Positions 1 to 9,700 of a stretch of 51,589 nt of DNA are shown one piece after another. The stretch spans positions 1 to 51,589 of the IMG/VR virus record IMGVR_UViG_3300033141_002903; one strand, 5' to 3'. Source of the DNA: a virus. The position numbers and the translations under genes are program-made. Each line of letters begins with the position of its first letter. Within the stretch, counting starts at the first letter, position 1. The notes under the pieces were generated by a model. The model ran no database searches and was not told where the DNA came from. It was given only the letters and a program-made list of their open reading frames with translations.

Positions 1-114
1 TGTTGCTTCTCTTGGCTCAAGATATTACATGATTAATGATTCTTCTGGTATTGCTGATTATAAATTAACACAAACTACTGCATCTTCTGGAGCAGAGCAA
101 TCATTTAATAAATC
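1..114. repeat. Terminal direct repeat, left copy
   Basis: Identical base for base to 51476-51589. The fibre reading frame continues through it from the right end, so it marks closure of a circular or terminally redundant molecule. The unique length is then 51,475 bp. The sequence alone cannot separate an assembler overlap from a true virion terminal repeat. Confidence 0.95.
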
Positions 115-1144
115 TGGTTTATCTAATGATGACTACATACTTGGTTGGATTTCACCAAATCCAAATGAACCAAGCACATTAATTAAAGGAGTATATAGTT
201 GGAATATTTATGCTAAAAAAACAAGTGGAACAAAGGAGTTAAGGTTATATTGGAAATTAATAGAGAGACTATCAAATGGAACAGAAATTGTAATAGGAAC
301 ATCTGTTAATAGTAATGAGGTGTTAAATTATTATGAAGGAGATTCTGATTCTCACTGGGAAATCCCAACTAATTTGGAAGTATTATCAAGTCAATTTGTA
401 AATTTAGATGGTGATACTATGACTGGAGCATTAAATGTTTCATCTATTAATCCAGATAATTATGGTAATTTATTAATTGATTCAGGAACCTTTTTTATTG
501 ATTCTTCAAATAATAGGATTGGTATAGGAACAATAAATCCAAATCTTGGGAAAGTTCAAATAAATGGAAGTGTAAATGGAATTAGTTTATATGCAGAGCA
601 TAATATTTCAGCAGAAGATTATCTATATCATTCTCCTTTCCCTGATGAAAGCTACACAGATGAACAAGCACTTTTAGATTTAATTAAAATTAAGTCTGAT
701 GGAAAGGGGAAATTAAATCACTCTACAATTCCTTTTAATGCAAGAGTGAATATGATTAAGCCAATTTATAAAGATAAAGTAATTCAATATGAAGATTCTG
801 AGGAAATTTGCGAAGAAGTTCCATACAATATCACAGAAGACAATCAAACAATAACAGAGTATAAGTCAGTATGTCATATTGAAACAAGGGTTAAGAATAA
901 AACAATTCAAGAGAAAATAGGAGAAATAGAAGAGCCACAGACATCAGTAGGAATGATGCTTGGAAATATAATCAAATCAATTAGAAGAATATTTGAATGG
1001 AATACTCAACAAGACGAGAAACTAACCCAATTAGAAAACGAAGTAACAATTTTAAGAGCAGAAAATCAATTAATTAAACAAGAGCTTTGCAATAAGGATA
1101 ATACATATTCCTTTTGCATACAGGAGATAGAGATATTAAAATGA
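1..1144 (+). CDS. Tail fibre/adhesin-like protein, C-terminal part (gene spans the join)
   Basis: This is the 3' part of a gene starting at 50715; joined across the circle it gives 634 aa. Seen here: a second MTGAL tail-fibre repeat, a stretch of the type IDSSNNRIGIGT common in beta-helical fibres, a region with the LYHSPFPDESYTDEQ sequence, and a C-terminal heptad coiled coil (EWNTQQDEKLTQLENEV region) ending in Cys-bearing LCNKDNTYSFC. Many N-x-S/T sequons are present. The architecture is typical of trimeric fibres and also of exported DPANN surface proteins. The stop codon overlaps the next start as ATGA. Role as receptor-binding fibre is inference. Confidence 0.8.
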   Translation, partial: VASLGSRYYMINDSSGIADYKLTQTTASSGAEQSFNKSGLSNDDYILGWISPNPNEPSTLIKGVYSWNIYAKKTSGTKELRLYWKLIERLSNGTEIVIGTSVNSNEVLNYYEGDSDSHWEIPTNLEVLSSQFVNLDGDTMTGALNVSSINPDNYGNLLIDSGTFFIDSSNNRIGIGTINPNLGKVQINGSVNGISLYAEHNISAEDYLYHSPFPDESYTDEQALLDLIKIKSDGKGKLNHSTIPFNARVNMIKPIYKDKVIQYEDSEEICEEVPYNITEDNQTITEYKSVCHIETRVKNKTIQEKIGEIEEPQTSVGMMLGNIIKSIRRIFEWNTQQDEKLTQLENEVTILRAENQLIKQELCNKDNTYSFCIQEIEILK

Positions 1145-1578
1145 ATTTAGATAAGACAAAAGTTGGATTAATAGGATTAATTACTCTCTTAGGAGTTCTT
1201 GGGGGAAACATATATCTTAGTCAAGACCAATTAGATAACGCCTATTATTGTACTGCAACAGAGGAAATAGGAATATTCTATGGTGGCATAAGTTCAACTG
1301 GTTTAACAGCCTACCCTTATGAGGAAAATCGTTCAGGTTATGTTAGGTGCCAAAAAGCTGGAATAAAAGGAGTATGGATACCACTACAAGAATATGCTAA
1401 AGAAAATAACATTGAGATATTTAAAATAATTAATAATGATACAAAAACATATATAGAAAACGCAACAAAAATCGTTACAATAGAATATCCTAATGGTAAA
1501 ATCTATGAATGTTATTTCCATAACGAATACGATAATAATACAATTAAATCAACTTCTGAATGCGTGTTAATAACATAA
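1141..1578 (+). CDS. Exported/anchored small protein (145 aa)
   Basis: The start at 1141 is chosen because it overlaps the fibre stop as ATGA, a normal coupled junction. The N-terminus has one hydrophobic segment (about residues 6-24, VGLIGLITLLGVLGGNIYL) acting as signal or anchor, followed by an outside-type domain with four Cys (YYCTATEE, YVRCQKAG, YECYFH, SECVLIT) that could form two disulfides, and several N-glycosylation sequons. No family is recognised. Its position directly behind the fibre suggests a fibre partner, a membrane-anchored assembly factor, or an exclusion protein. Confidence 0.7.
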   Translation: MNLDKTKVGLIGLITLLGVLGGNIYLSQDQLDNAYYCTATEEIGIFYGGISSTGLTAYPYEENRSGYVRCQKAGIKGVWIPLQEYAKENNIEIFKIINNDTKTYIENATKIVTIEYPNGKIYECYFHNEYDNNTIKSTSECVLIT

Positions 1579-1579
1579 G

Positions 1580-2188
1580 ATGGTAACTGAAAATTATAAT
1601 GGTTCTGATTGTACTGGAAATAGTGGAGATAAAAATAGGGTTTTGACATTGAATAATACTAGTGAGACAAGTTCATCTGGTTTTTTTGTGTATGTTTCTG
1701 GTTTATTACTTATAATTGATTCTGATTATACTGTCACTCACAATGAAACTGGAACAAAGGTAACCTTCCTCAATCCAATATGGGATGATATGCCAATAGT
1801 AGTTGTTTATGAAACAACAACTGCGTCTGGTACGGGCTCTAGTGTTAATCAGAACATTGTAGATAGGGCTATATCCAAATATGGGGAAAGTGCTACACTT
1901 ATAGTTGCGAGTCAAACAACATATTCTGACTATGGTGATTTTTCTCAGACAACATCAAGTTCTACAATAACAGTGGTTCATAATGACATTCAGGGAGATG
2001 AAGAGTTCAATAAGGATGGGAGATATAGACCTGGAGATAAAGTGTTTTTCGCTAAATCAGATGTTTCTGGATTGGCTGTCTCAAATAGAATAAAATTCAA
2101 CGGAGCAACATATGAAATTAAAGATGTTATAACACACCATATTCAAGGAAAAGATATGGTTCATGAAGTAAGATGTGGAAGAATATAA
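1580..2188 (+). CDS. Putative neck/head-tail completion protein (202 aa)
   Basis: It lies between the fibre block and the tail-terminator gene, where head-tail joining proteins sit. The first 80 residues are Thr/Ser-rich beta-type sequence that includes FFVYVSGLLLIIDSDYTV, and the last 100 (from VDRAISKYGESATLIVASQ) resemble small head-tail stopper proteins: a beta domain with GDKVFFAKSD and IKFNGATYEIKDVITHHIQGK. The two-part composition suggests a fusion of a decoration-like and a stopper-like module. Function is inferred from position and fold-like pattern only. Confidence 0.6.
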   Translation: MVTENYNGSDCTGNSGDKNRVLTLNNTSETSSSGFFVYVSGLLLIIDSDYTVTHNETGTKVTFLNPIWDDMPIVVVYETTTASGTGSSVNQNIVDRAISKYGESATLIVASQTTYSDYGDFSQTTSSSTITVVHNDIQGDEEFNKDGRYRPGDKVFFAKSDVSGLAVSNRIKFNGATYEIKDVITHHIQGKDMVHEVRCGRI

Positions 2189-2204
2189 TAATGTTTATAA
2201 ACTT
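2185..2204 (+). promoter_or_regulatory. Late-type promoter copy (tail module)
   Basis: ATAATAATGTTTATAAACTT matches the motif at 44628-44647 and 46386-46405 with one difference. It precedes the gene at 2252, which also has an SD-like AGGAGAG at 2240. Shared wording with the terL/protease region promoters suggests common late control. Confidence 0.65.
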
Positions 2205-2251
2205 ATAAACTTATATAAAGTAGTCAAGAGACAATATCTCAGGAGAGAATC

Positions 2252-2731
2252 ATGGCAGGAGCTGTAACAAAAAGCGAATTAGATAGTAGTATATGGCAGA
2301 ATTTTTATGATGTTTTAGTTAATGATGTAGTTGGTAAAAGCATAACTGACGCACATGGAAATACCCATACTCTTTCTAGGGCAACAAATTCTTTTCCAGA
2401 TACACAAATAGATAATAAATCAACTTACCCTATTTTAGTAATAGAATCTCCTGATTTATCAAGCGAATCATTCACCTTAGATAAAGAACAAATAAATGGA
2501 ACAATTACAATAGAAATATATTCTACAAGTTCTGAGGTTGCAAGTAAATTTTTTAATAAAATACTCGACTCAATTGAAACAAGCAAACCAGAATTTTCAG
2601 ATAATAATATTCACAACATTAAGATAGATTCTACTGACTCTGTTCATGTTCAAAGAAATCAAATTAAAGTTCATGTTAGAAGCGTAACATATAGTTTTGT
2701 TACAAGATACACTAAAACAGGTGGGCATTAA
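2252..2731 (+). CDS. Putative tail terminator/tail completion protein (159 aa)
   Basis: A small alpha/beta protein placed just before a gp10-like gene and the tail tube gene, the standard place for the tail terminator of HK97-like viruses. It starts MAGAVTKSELDSSIWQNFYDVL and contains YPILVIESPD followed by alternating strands (INGTITIEIYS) and HVRSVTYSFVTRYT near the C-terminus, the pattern of small tail-completion proteins. An SD-like AGGAGAG precedes the ATG and a late-type promoter lies upstream. Assignment rests on synteny and secondary-structure pattern. Confidence 0.6.
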   Translation: MAGAVTKSELDSSIWQNFYDVLVNDVVGKSITDAHGNTHTLSRATNSFPDTQIDNKSTYPILVIESPDLSSESFTLDKEQINGTITIEIYSTSSEVASKFFNKILDSIETSKPEFSDNNIHNIKIDSTDSVHVQRNQIKVHVRSVTYSFVTRYTKTGGH

Positions 2732-2732
2732 A

Positions 2733-3185
2733 ATGATACAAATTAAATTAATCGGAGGGAAAAGAGTAAGCAGAATGATGTTAAATTTAGGACCAGAATT
2801 AAATAAGATGATGAATAAGGCTGGTTTGGAATTTCTTAAATCTGTTAGACGTGGTGCAATGATTATGGCTCCAAAATTAACTGGTAATTTGTCAAATAGT
2901 ATAGTTATTAGAAAGAAACAAAATAAATATGTTTTTGCTGTTGAAAGTCCTTATGGTAGGTATGTTGAAATGGGATACAGACCACACCTTGTTAGTAGTT
3001 CTGCTTATGCTTATCCTGGAAAGACAATAGCACAAGTTTATGGTATACCAGAAGGAGTAACTTTGTTAGTTAGTGGTTCTAGGAGACCACATTTTGTTAG
3101 AGATGCTTTTCAAAATGCAATCGCTAGATTGCCACAGATAATTGAAAGGAGGGCTAAACAAGCAATACAAAATTCTAAAAAATGA
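2733..3185 (+). CDS. HK97 gp10-like neck/tail-joining protein (150 aa)
   Basis: Residues around MAPKLTGNLSNSI and YGRYVEMGYRPH match the gp10/minor-tail signature (aPvdTGxLr...YaxyvE.Gt..., ending with RPHFVRDAFQNAI). Such proteins join capsid and tail. ATG at 2733 is taken as start because it follows the previous stop directly; an upstream extension would overlap the tail-terminator gene. The stop overlaps the next start by four bases (ATGA). Confidence 0.8.
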   Translation: MIQIKLIGGKRVSRMMLNLGPELNKMMNKAGLEFLKSVRRGAMIMAPKLTGNLSNSIVIRKKQNKYVFAVESPYGRYVEMGYRPHLVSSSAYAYPGKTIAQVYGIPEGVTLLVSGSRRPHFVRDAFQNAIARLPQIIERRAKQAIQNSKK

Positions 3186-3394
3186 GATTAAGAAATAAGA
3201 CAAAATCACCGAAGGAATTGAGAATTAAAGGGAAAGTTGTAGTGGTTAAGCCAAAGGAAATAATTGAAGCAGAAAAAGTTGTATATGATTCACGTTCATT
3301 CGAAAAGGTGGAAAAGAAAAGTGTCATTAGTAGGCACAAGAAAAGCAGTACCAGGTTACCTGGGAAGTTAATTAAAAAGGAGAAAATAAATTAA
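3182..3394 (+). CDS. Small basic protein of the tail operon (70 aa)
   Basis: Lys/Arg-rich protein coupled by ATGA overlap to the gp10-like gene and followed after one base by the tail tube gene. It contains a short beta-type stretch, IKGKVVVVKPKEIIEAEKVVYD, reminiscent of small virion proteins that begin with a beta-hairpin. The C-terminal half is highly basic (SRHKKSSTRLPGKLIKKEK). No family is recognised. Confidence 0.65.
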   Translation: MRLRNKTKSPKELRIKGKVVVVKPKEIIEAEKVVYDSRSFEKVEKKSVISRHKKSSTRLPGKLIKKEKIN

Positions 3395-3395
3395 G

Positions 3396-3968
3396 ATGGC
3401 TTATGACACTTTTGGTGAAGGTTCCACATATCTGAGCATCGCTAAAAAAAACGGAAGTGATATTAATTTCAAAGCAATAATAGAGACTATTGATATCTCT
3501 GGTGGTGCAAAAGGATTTGATTCAATTGCAACAATCGCTGGTGGTAGATTGAAAAAACATACTCCTCAAGAAGACATAGAGATAACTCTTGAAGGATATG
3601 CTGTTGAAGTTGGAAGCACTAGCACTACTGGAAATGGTTTCTATGACTTGATGCATTCTCAAGATACAACTCAGCCACTTAGCATTAGCACAGATTACTC
3701 AAGAAATGAATATAGAATGGTTATTCTTGCTACAGACAATACAAGTCAGACAGATGCTGTTAGTGCTACAAGTAGTGGTGATGACGCTATGAGATATGTA
3801 TTCCAAAACGGACATTTCACTAACGTTACAGCAAGTTTTACAGATGGTGTGTGGAAATTTAGTATAACCTATAAAGTTACACCTTTTGATAAAAATAAAA
3901 ACTCAAATGTGACATACGAATCTACTGATGGTTCAACTATATTGACTGCGGTTGATTCATATACATAA
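3396..3968 (+). CDS. Major tail tube protein (190 aa)
   Basis: Size, position (gp10-like upstream; chaperones and tape measure downstream) and pattern fit a tail tube subunit. It starts MAYDTFGEGSTYLSIAKKNG, has IIETIDISGG and DIEITLEGYAVEVGST, and ends with a strand-rich TASFTDGVWKFSITYKVTPFDKNKN region as in tube proteins that stack by beta-hairpins. No separate sheath gene is seen nearby, so the tail is probably non-contractile. Confidence 0.75.
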   Translation: MAYDTFGEGSTYLSIAKKNGSDINFKAIIETIDISGGAKGFDSIATIAGGRLKKHTPQEDIEITLEGYAVEVGSTSTTGNGFYDLMHSQDTTQPLSISTDYSRNEYRMVILATDNTSQTDAVSATSSGDDAMRYVFQNGHFTNVTASFTDGVWKFSITYKVTPFDKNKNSNVTYESTDGSTILTAVDSYT

Positions 3969-3969
3969 A

Positions 3970-4272
3970 ATGAGTGAGATAAAAGATAGGATTGAAATTA
4001 GAGGGCTCGTAGTTAGCAGAATTCCTAGCTGGGCTAAGACTTACATAAAACAAAGAGCAAAAGAGGAATTCTGCGATGACTATGGAGCTCTTATTTCTTA
4101 TTTGATAAGGCAAGTAGAAGAATATGAGCTATTTAAATCAAAATTTCTAAATTCAGAGTTAATGATACAAATAGTTAATAATCCACAAAATGAAAAAACT
4201 GATGCTGGGGTACCCAGGTCTATTTGTGGAGAACCAATTAAATTTGGAGGTAAGAATGGGAAAGATAGATAA
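3970..4272 (+). CDS. Hypothetical tail-operon protein (100 aa)
   Basis: Starts two bases after the tail tube stop (start MSEIKDRIEIRGLVVSRIP). Residues 12-60 look like a ribbon-helix-helix or helical fold (IPSWAKTYIKQRAKEEFCDDYGALISYLIRQ), and the Gly/Lys-rich tail overlaps the next gene by 17 bases. It could be a tail assembly factor or a regulator carried in the late operon. Not assigned to a family. Confidence 0.6.
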   Translation: MSEIKDRIEIRGLVVSRIPSWAKTYIKQRAKEEFCDDYGALISYLIRQVEEYELFKSKFLNSELMIQIVNNPQNEKTDAGVPRSICGEPIKFGGKNGKDR

Positions 4273-4585
4273 ATTTTTAGCCAAACCTGTTGAAGTAAGT
4301 ATTGGTGGAGAAAGGTTTTCCATTAGACCATTTACTGTTGAGGATATACCAATGCTTAATAGGATGGGTTCTAAAGATGTTTCAGTAAGTTCTGAGGCAA
4401 TCCAAGAAGCAGTATTCAAGGTTTGCAAACAAATTGACCCTGAGTGTACAAGAGAGCAGGTAAATAACATCTCTGTAGAACACCTTGAAGACTTTTTGAA
4501 CGCTATTGGAAAAGCCAATAATATGGATATTGGTGAAGCAAAGGCTAAATTATTGAAAGAAAATGAATCCATTACAAGAGCTTAA
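4256..4585 (+). CDS. Putative tail assembly chaperone, first (109 aa)
   Basis: The start MGKIDKFLAKPVEVSIGG is preferred because GGAGGT lies 5 bases upstream. The beginning (PVEVSIGGERFSIRPFTVEDIPML) resembles phage tail assembly chaperones, which bind the tape measure before tube polymerisation. It is followed by a short overlapping gene and then the tape measure, the canonical arrangement. Many phages fuse these two chaperone genes by frameshifting; here the second one has its own ATG. Confidence 0.65.
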   Translation: MGKIDKFLAKPVEVSIGGERFSIRPFTVEDIPMLNRMGSKDVSVSSEAIQEAVFKVCKQIDPECTREQVNNISVEHLEDFLNAIGKANNMDIGEAKAKLLKENESITRA

Positions 4586-4766
4586 AAGGATTGTAAAAGG
4601 GGACAATAATGAAGATGAACTTATTGAAACTTTTTATGTTTTAATGAAAACTTTTGGTTATACTCTGGATGAGCTTAAGAAAATACCTATACCAACCTTT
4701 AATTTATTGGTTAGAATGATAAATAAAGAAGAACAATTAAATAGGAAGGCTATAAGAAAGAGATAA
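4563..4766 (+). CDS. Putative second tail assembly chaperone (67 aa)
   Basis: Small helical protein overlapping the previous gene by 23 bases in the +1 frame and touching the tape-measure gene at its stop. Contains ELIETFYVLMKTFGYTLDEL and IPIPTFNLLVRMINKEEQ, the helical pattern of the C-terminal part of frameshifted chaperone pairs. No classical A-AAA-AAG or GGGAAAG slippery site is visible in the overlap, so independent initiation at ATG 4563 is the simpler reading. Confidence 0.6.
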   Translation: MNPLQELKRIVKGDNNEDELIETFYVLMKTFGYTLDELKKIPIPTFNLLVRMINKEEQLNRKAIRKR

Positions 4767-6265
4767 TGGCAATTCAATTAAATAATATTGTGAAAATAAC
4801 CACATTGTATAAGGCAATAGGTTTGGAAAAATTTAGTCGTGAAGCTCGTAAGGTTAGTGAAGCTATTACTAGAAAACAAAGGGCTATGCAGGATGCTACA
4901 AAAGGGGGTAGGAGATATAGGGAAACAATTGAAAACAACAGAATCGCACAAAAAGGATACTTTGATGTTATGAGAATGGATAGTGAGACGTTTGGGAAGT
5001 ATATCAGACAGAATAGAAAATTTGAAACAATAGGTGAAAGAATTGCTGGAACATTAAGGAGAATAACTCACGGTGCAGAGGGTTTTAGGATGGAAATACT
5101 TGGTATAATGTTCTTTGGGATGACATTAAATAGAACGCTTATGGGTCTAATTAAAACGTCTATGGATTGGATGGGTGTAACAGAAATATTTACACAGACA
5201 CTTGGAATTTTGTTTCTACCTGTTGCTGAACTTCTTTTAGATTGGTCATTGTATTTCCTTAAAGCAGTTACAAATCTTACAGATAAACAGAAAAAATGGA
5301 TTGGTATGTTGGTTTTGGGTGGTGCCATTCTTGGTGGATTCATTATGGTTGTTGGAACATTAGCATTAGGTATAGGTTCATTAATTATGGCTTTCGGTGC
5401 ATTGGCAACACCAATTATGTTGTTTTTTGGATTAATAGCTGGAATATCAGGATATTTCTTATTTAATGCTTGGTTAAAAAATTCAGCAGAGAATGTTGAT
5501 AAATTAAGAGAGGAAATGGTTAATTTTGGTGTATCTGGTGAAATGTTTGATTTAGTTAAAGAAAAATTAATTGGATTTGCTAACATTATTAGAGATAAAT
5601 TTATTGATATTAAAAGTAAGATTGGTGAATTTATAGGTGAAGTATTGCCAAAGATGATAGAATCTGGTGGAGATATTATTATGAGTTTAGTTAATGGTAT
5701 AGCAGCAAATGCTAATAAAATAAGTGAAGCTATTAAAAAGCTAATAAATAAAATTATATCTTGGATAGATGAAAATCTTGATTTAATAATAGATTCTGGA
5801 TTAAAGATACTTCAAGCAATAGTTGATGGTATTAGTGAAAATGTAGATAAAATTGGGTCTGCATTACAGAAATTATTAGAAAGAATGGGAACATGGGTTG
5901 GAGAGAATTCTGATAAAATTATAAATATCGGATTAACAATAGCTGGTTATATTATTGAGGGTGTTATTAATGGTCTTGGTAATCTTGGTGAGATTGTTGG
6001 AGAAAAAATCAGGAATGTAATAAATACTCAACTTGGAATAGAAGAAGGTTCTAGGTTAGAGTCTTTTATATGGGGACCAAAAATAGAGAAACCAGAAGTT
6101 ATAAAAAATCCTCTCCCTGGAACAGTTATTAGTACTCCTTATGGTGGTATGTCCATTGCTACCACTTATAATGTAAATGTATCAGATAAGAGGGATTTTA
6201 TTAGATGGCTTGAAGAAAGGGATAGGCAGTGGGTATTTGATGTTCAAAGGAGTGTAAGAACATAA
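4766..6265 (+). CDS. Tape measure protein (499 aa)
   Basis: The longest strictly helical protein of the tail module, directly after the chaperone pair. The N-terminal 100 residues are charged helices; a hydrophobic stretch at about residues 175-240 (MLVLGGAILGGFIMVVGTLALG and onward) gives several membrane-type segments; and three repeats of the type II(M/D)SGxxIxxxIVDGIxxNxxKI follow (around IIMSLVNGIAANANKISEA, LKILQAIVDGISENVDKIG, IGLTIAGYIIEGVINGL). These are usual in tape measures, which set tail length and may form the entry channel. At the common 0.15 nm per residue, the tail would be about 75 nm (inference). Confidence 0.85.
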   Translation: MAIQLNNIVKITTLYKAIGLEKFSREARKVSEAITRKQRAMQDATKGGRRYRETIENNRIAQKGYFDVMRMDSETFGKYIRQNRKFETIGERIAGTLRRITHGAEGFRMEILGIMFFGMTLNRTLMGLIKTSMDWMGVTEIFTQTLGILFLPVAELLLDWSLYFLKAVTNLTDKQKKWIGMLVLGGAILGGFIMVVGTLALGIGSLIMAFGALATPIMLFFGLIAGISGYFLFNAWLKNSAENVDKLREEMVNFGVSGEMFDLVKEKLIGFANIIRDKFIDIKSKIGEFIGEVLPKMIESGGDIIMSLVNGIAANANKISEAIKKLINKIISWIDENLDLIIDSGLKILQAIVDGISENVDKIGSALQKLLERMGTWVGENSDKIINIGLTIAGYIIEGVINGLGNLGEIVGEKIRNVINTQLGIEEGSRLESFIWGPKIEKPEVIKNPLPGTVISTPYGGMSIATTYNVNVSDKRDFIRWLEERDRQWVFDVQRSVRT

Positions 6266-6266
6266 A

Positions 6267-6755
6267 ATGACAAATGAAATAACAATCAGCAAGGGAAGTT
6301 ATCAAGTAACGCTTTATGGTGTTAATATTGCAGAGAATTATTCGAATAAAATATTTGTTATAACACCAGCAACATCCATAGCAAATCAGTCTAGTGGTGG
6401 AGAAAAATCTAAAATTGTAGATTTATTGAGAATAACACACCAAATAGTTATAAAAGGATATATTTGTGGAAGCGATACTTCAGATTCACAACCAGCTAAA
6501 CTCAATGGAGTTGCACAAAATTTAACTGCAAAACAAGTTAAAAATTATCTTGTAAAGATATTTGATGGGGGAGGTATCTCTGGGGGAACAGCAACATTAA
6601 CATTCGACCCTGGTGGAAGCGAGGAGGAATCATTTAACGGATATATTGAAAAATTAACCTTTGTAGAAGTATCAGAGGATGCTCCATCCTCATCAATTAA
6701 AGATGCTGCAAGATACGAGGTTGCATTAACATTTGTTGAAGGTATTCAAGTTTAA
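6267..6755 (+). CDS. Distal tail/baseplate-type protein (162 aa)
   Basis: Beta-rich protein directly downstream of the tape measure, where distal tail or gp53-like baseplate proteins lie. Features are SYQVTLYGVNIAENYSNKIFVITPA, SKIVDLLRITHQIVIKGYI and a Gly-rich loop (DGGGISGGTATLTFDPGG). The strand pattern ending in RYEVALTFVEG is typical of tail-tip proteins. Role inferred from position. Confidence 0.6.
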   Translation: MTNEITISKGSYQVTLYGVNIAENYSNKIFVITPATSIANQSSGGEKSKIVDLLRITHQIVIKGYICGSDTSDSQPAKLNGVAQNLTAKQVKNYLVKIFDGGGISGGTATLTFDPGGSEEESFNGYIEKLTFVEVSEDAPSSSIKDAARYEVALTFVEGIQV

Positions 6756-6756
6756 A

Positions 6757-9700
6757 ATGACAAGAAAAATATATGCCGAGAGTGTTAAAAAATGGGCAAA
6801 AGGTTCTGGAATTGTAGGGGGGACTTTAATTGGAATAATATTTATATATCTTTATACCACGGGGGCAATTAGTAATGTAAGTTATTCTGGAGATGTTATT
6901 TGTGCAGGAACAATTGAAGACCCTTGTTATGCTTATATTAACTTCACTGCAAATGAGGATATTTTTATTTATCCAACAGATTATGACCCATGGGGGAGAA
7001 ATACAATTTTTAATTTTGACCCAGCAATTAAATCTTGGAAATTAGAAAGAAGTTGGGGAAATGGTTGGCGAGAAATTCCATTAAATAAATCTTGTACAGG
7101 AACATGGTGTGGATTAAGTAATTCACAAGACGAAAGAAAGTTTAGTGTAGCATTTAGGGAAGGTAGAAATTATTCTTTAAGGATTACTGCCTATAAAAAC
7201 AATCCAAATGACGACATTAAATGGGGTGCTTTTTCAGGAGTTGATAAGATAGACCCTATTTTTTATGGGATAGAAAAATATAAAATTTATAATTCAGAAT
7301 TGAAAGAAGTTACAATAAGGGACAAGAATGTTAAAGAACTTGTAAAAATAAAACTTCTTACTCCTTTAAATAACTATGTTGGAAGAGGTTATCAAAAAGT
7401 TGCTGAATATGAAGTTAATTCTAAAAAAGAATTAAAGATTCTCGTTTCTAATATTGAATTATATGATAAAAATGATGGGATGAACCCAATAATCAGGCCT
7501 ATTGATTTTAAAATAAAAGGAATTGAACAAGTTGAGGTTAATGATTATGCAAGGGTTTGTGAGGAAATTTGGAATGATACAATAAATAATAATACCTTAA
7601 CTTGCACACAAAAATTAATTGGAAGTCATTATGAAGAGAGAATTATTTGGACAGATTTAAATAAAGTTGATTTTAAGGAAAATGAGAGTATAATTGTTGG
7701 TTTATTTACAAATGTTAAAAAAGGTGATAAAATTGAGTGGATTCCAACATTCCAAATAGGAAGTAAAGGTTTTAAAATTGAAGAATGGGCGACTTGGACA
7801 GAGGATTTAAATGCTGGTCTAGTAGCCTATTATAAATTAGATGAAACAACAGGAGATGTAATAGATGCAACAGGAAAATACAACGGAATTAATTATGGAG
7901 CAACAAGAGGTGTAACTGGGAAAATAAATAATGCTTATAGTTTTGACGGCTCAAATGATTACACAAACCATAGCAATCCAGCAGGATTACAATTAACAGA
8001 TTATTTTACTTTCAACGCATGGGTATATTGGGGCGGGGCAGGAAGTGCAAATCAAGATGTTATATTTTCAAGGTGGGAAAATTCAAATGAAAAATCTTAT
8101 GTATTTAATCTTAATAAAGATACAGGGAATTTACAGGCATATTTATCAAGTGATGGAACCACCACATCTTTTCCAGGGAAATGTAATACATCGTTTCCAA
8201 CTAATCAGTGGGCTATGGCTACAATAACTTACAATAAAACAGCTGGAGAAGTTATATTTTATATGAATGGTCAAAAATATAACACAGAATTTTTCAGTTC
8301 AAGTTTATATGTCGGAAATAGCAACTTCTTCTTAGGAAGATTCTATAATTCAGAATTTTTTAAGGGAACAATAGATGAAATTGGTATTTGGAATAGAACA
8401 TTAAATGATAGCGAAATTGTAGATTTATATAATGGAGGAGCAGGAATTACATGGACAGTTAATTATGCTCCAAACTCCCCAATTTTAAATGCTCCTTTAG
8501 ATGATGCAACAGGAGTTTCATTAAATCCTATATTAAATGTAACAGTTTCAGATCCAGATGGGGATGTAATGAATGTAACTTTTATTAAAAATTTAGACAA
8601 TTCAGTAATTTGCACAAATAATTCAATCTCAAATAATACTGTTGTAACTTGCACTTGGAGTGGATTAAGTGAATTAACTGATTATCAATGGTATGTTAAT
8701 GTTACAGATGGTTCATTGACAACTCAAAGTGATTTTTGGAATTTTACAACAGGAGATTTTACTAATCCAAAGTGGGAGCAAAACAAGACAAATATAACTA
8801 CAAAAACAGATTATTTAGATTCAGTTTATTTTAATATAACCTTAAATGATAGTAGTGCAGACTATTATATTTTTAGGTGGTATAATGGAACCGCTTGGGT
8901 AAATGACTCAGCAGTTAGTTATACAGACGGAGAGGAAGTTTCAGTAATAAAAACAATTAATGTTCTTTCGGATTCTTTTCAAATAAACTGGACATTCTAT
9001 TTTAACGACACATTTGGAAATTCTAATCAGTCAGATGAATGGAGTGTATCAATTGATAATTATAATCCAAGAATAGAATTCATTTCTCCGACATTAAGTA
9101 ATAATTCTGTAAAAGATAGAAATTGGATTTATGTTAATGTTTCAGTCACAGAAGCAAATTTTAGAGACATAGTTTTTAATCTTTATTGGAGCAACCAAAC
9201 AATCCTTAATTCAACAAATTACACATCAGGAATTTATGAAATAAATTGGACAGGATTATCTTACGGAAAATATTATTATAATGTTACAGTTTATGATACT
9301 TATTCACATTCAAATTCAACAGAAACAAGAATTCTTTATTTGTCAGATTTGAATTTATCTCTTGAAGGATTATACTCAAACATCAGCGTCGAGCTTAACA
9401 CACCGATAGATATTGTTGCTAATTCTTCAGTGGACTTTGGAGATATTTTTATTGACATAGTTTATCCTGGATACGGAATAAATTATACAAATGGAAGTTG
9501 GGGGGTCAGTTTAATCGATTTCTTAGTTTCTTATTTTAGAAAAAATGTATTAGCTGATGGTTCTACTAGCAAATTATTTAGTTTTTCTGGACTTTATGTT
9601 AATGATACTGGTTTGAAGATAAGTTCACATCAATATGACGAGGTTGTTGGTTTAAAATTGAACATAAGCTCGAATGATTCAGTTATTGACCCTGTTTTTT

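Noticed and set aside
4540-4600. Programmed frameshift joining the two tail chaperone genes
   Set aside because: No slippery heptamer is seen in the overlap and the second frame has its own ATG; cannot be excluded but not supported.
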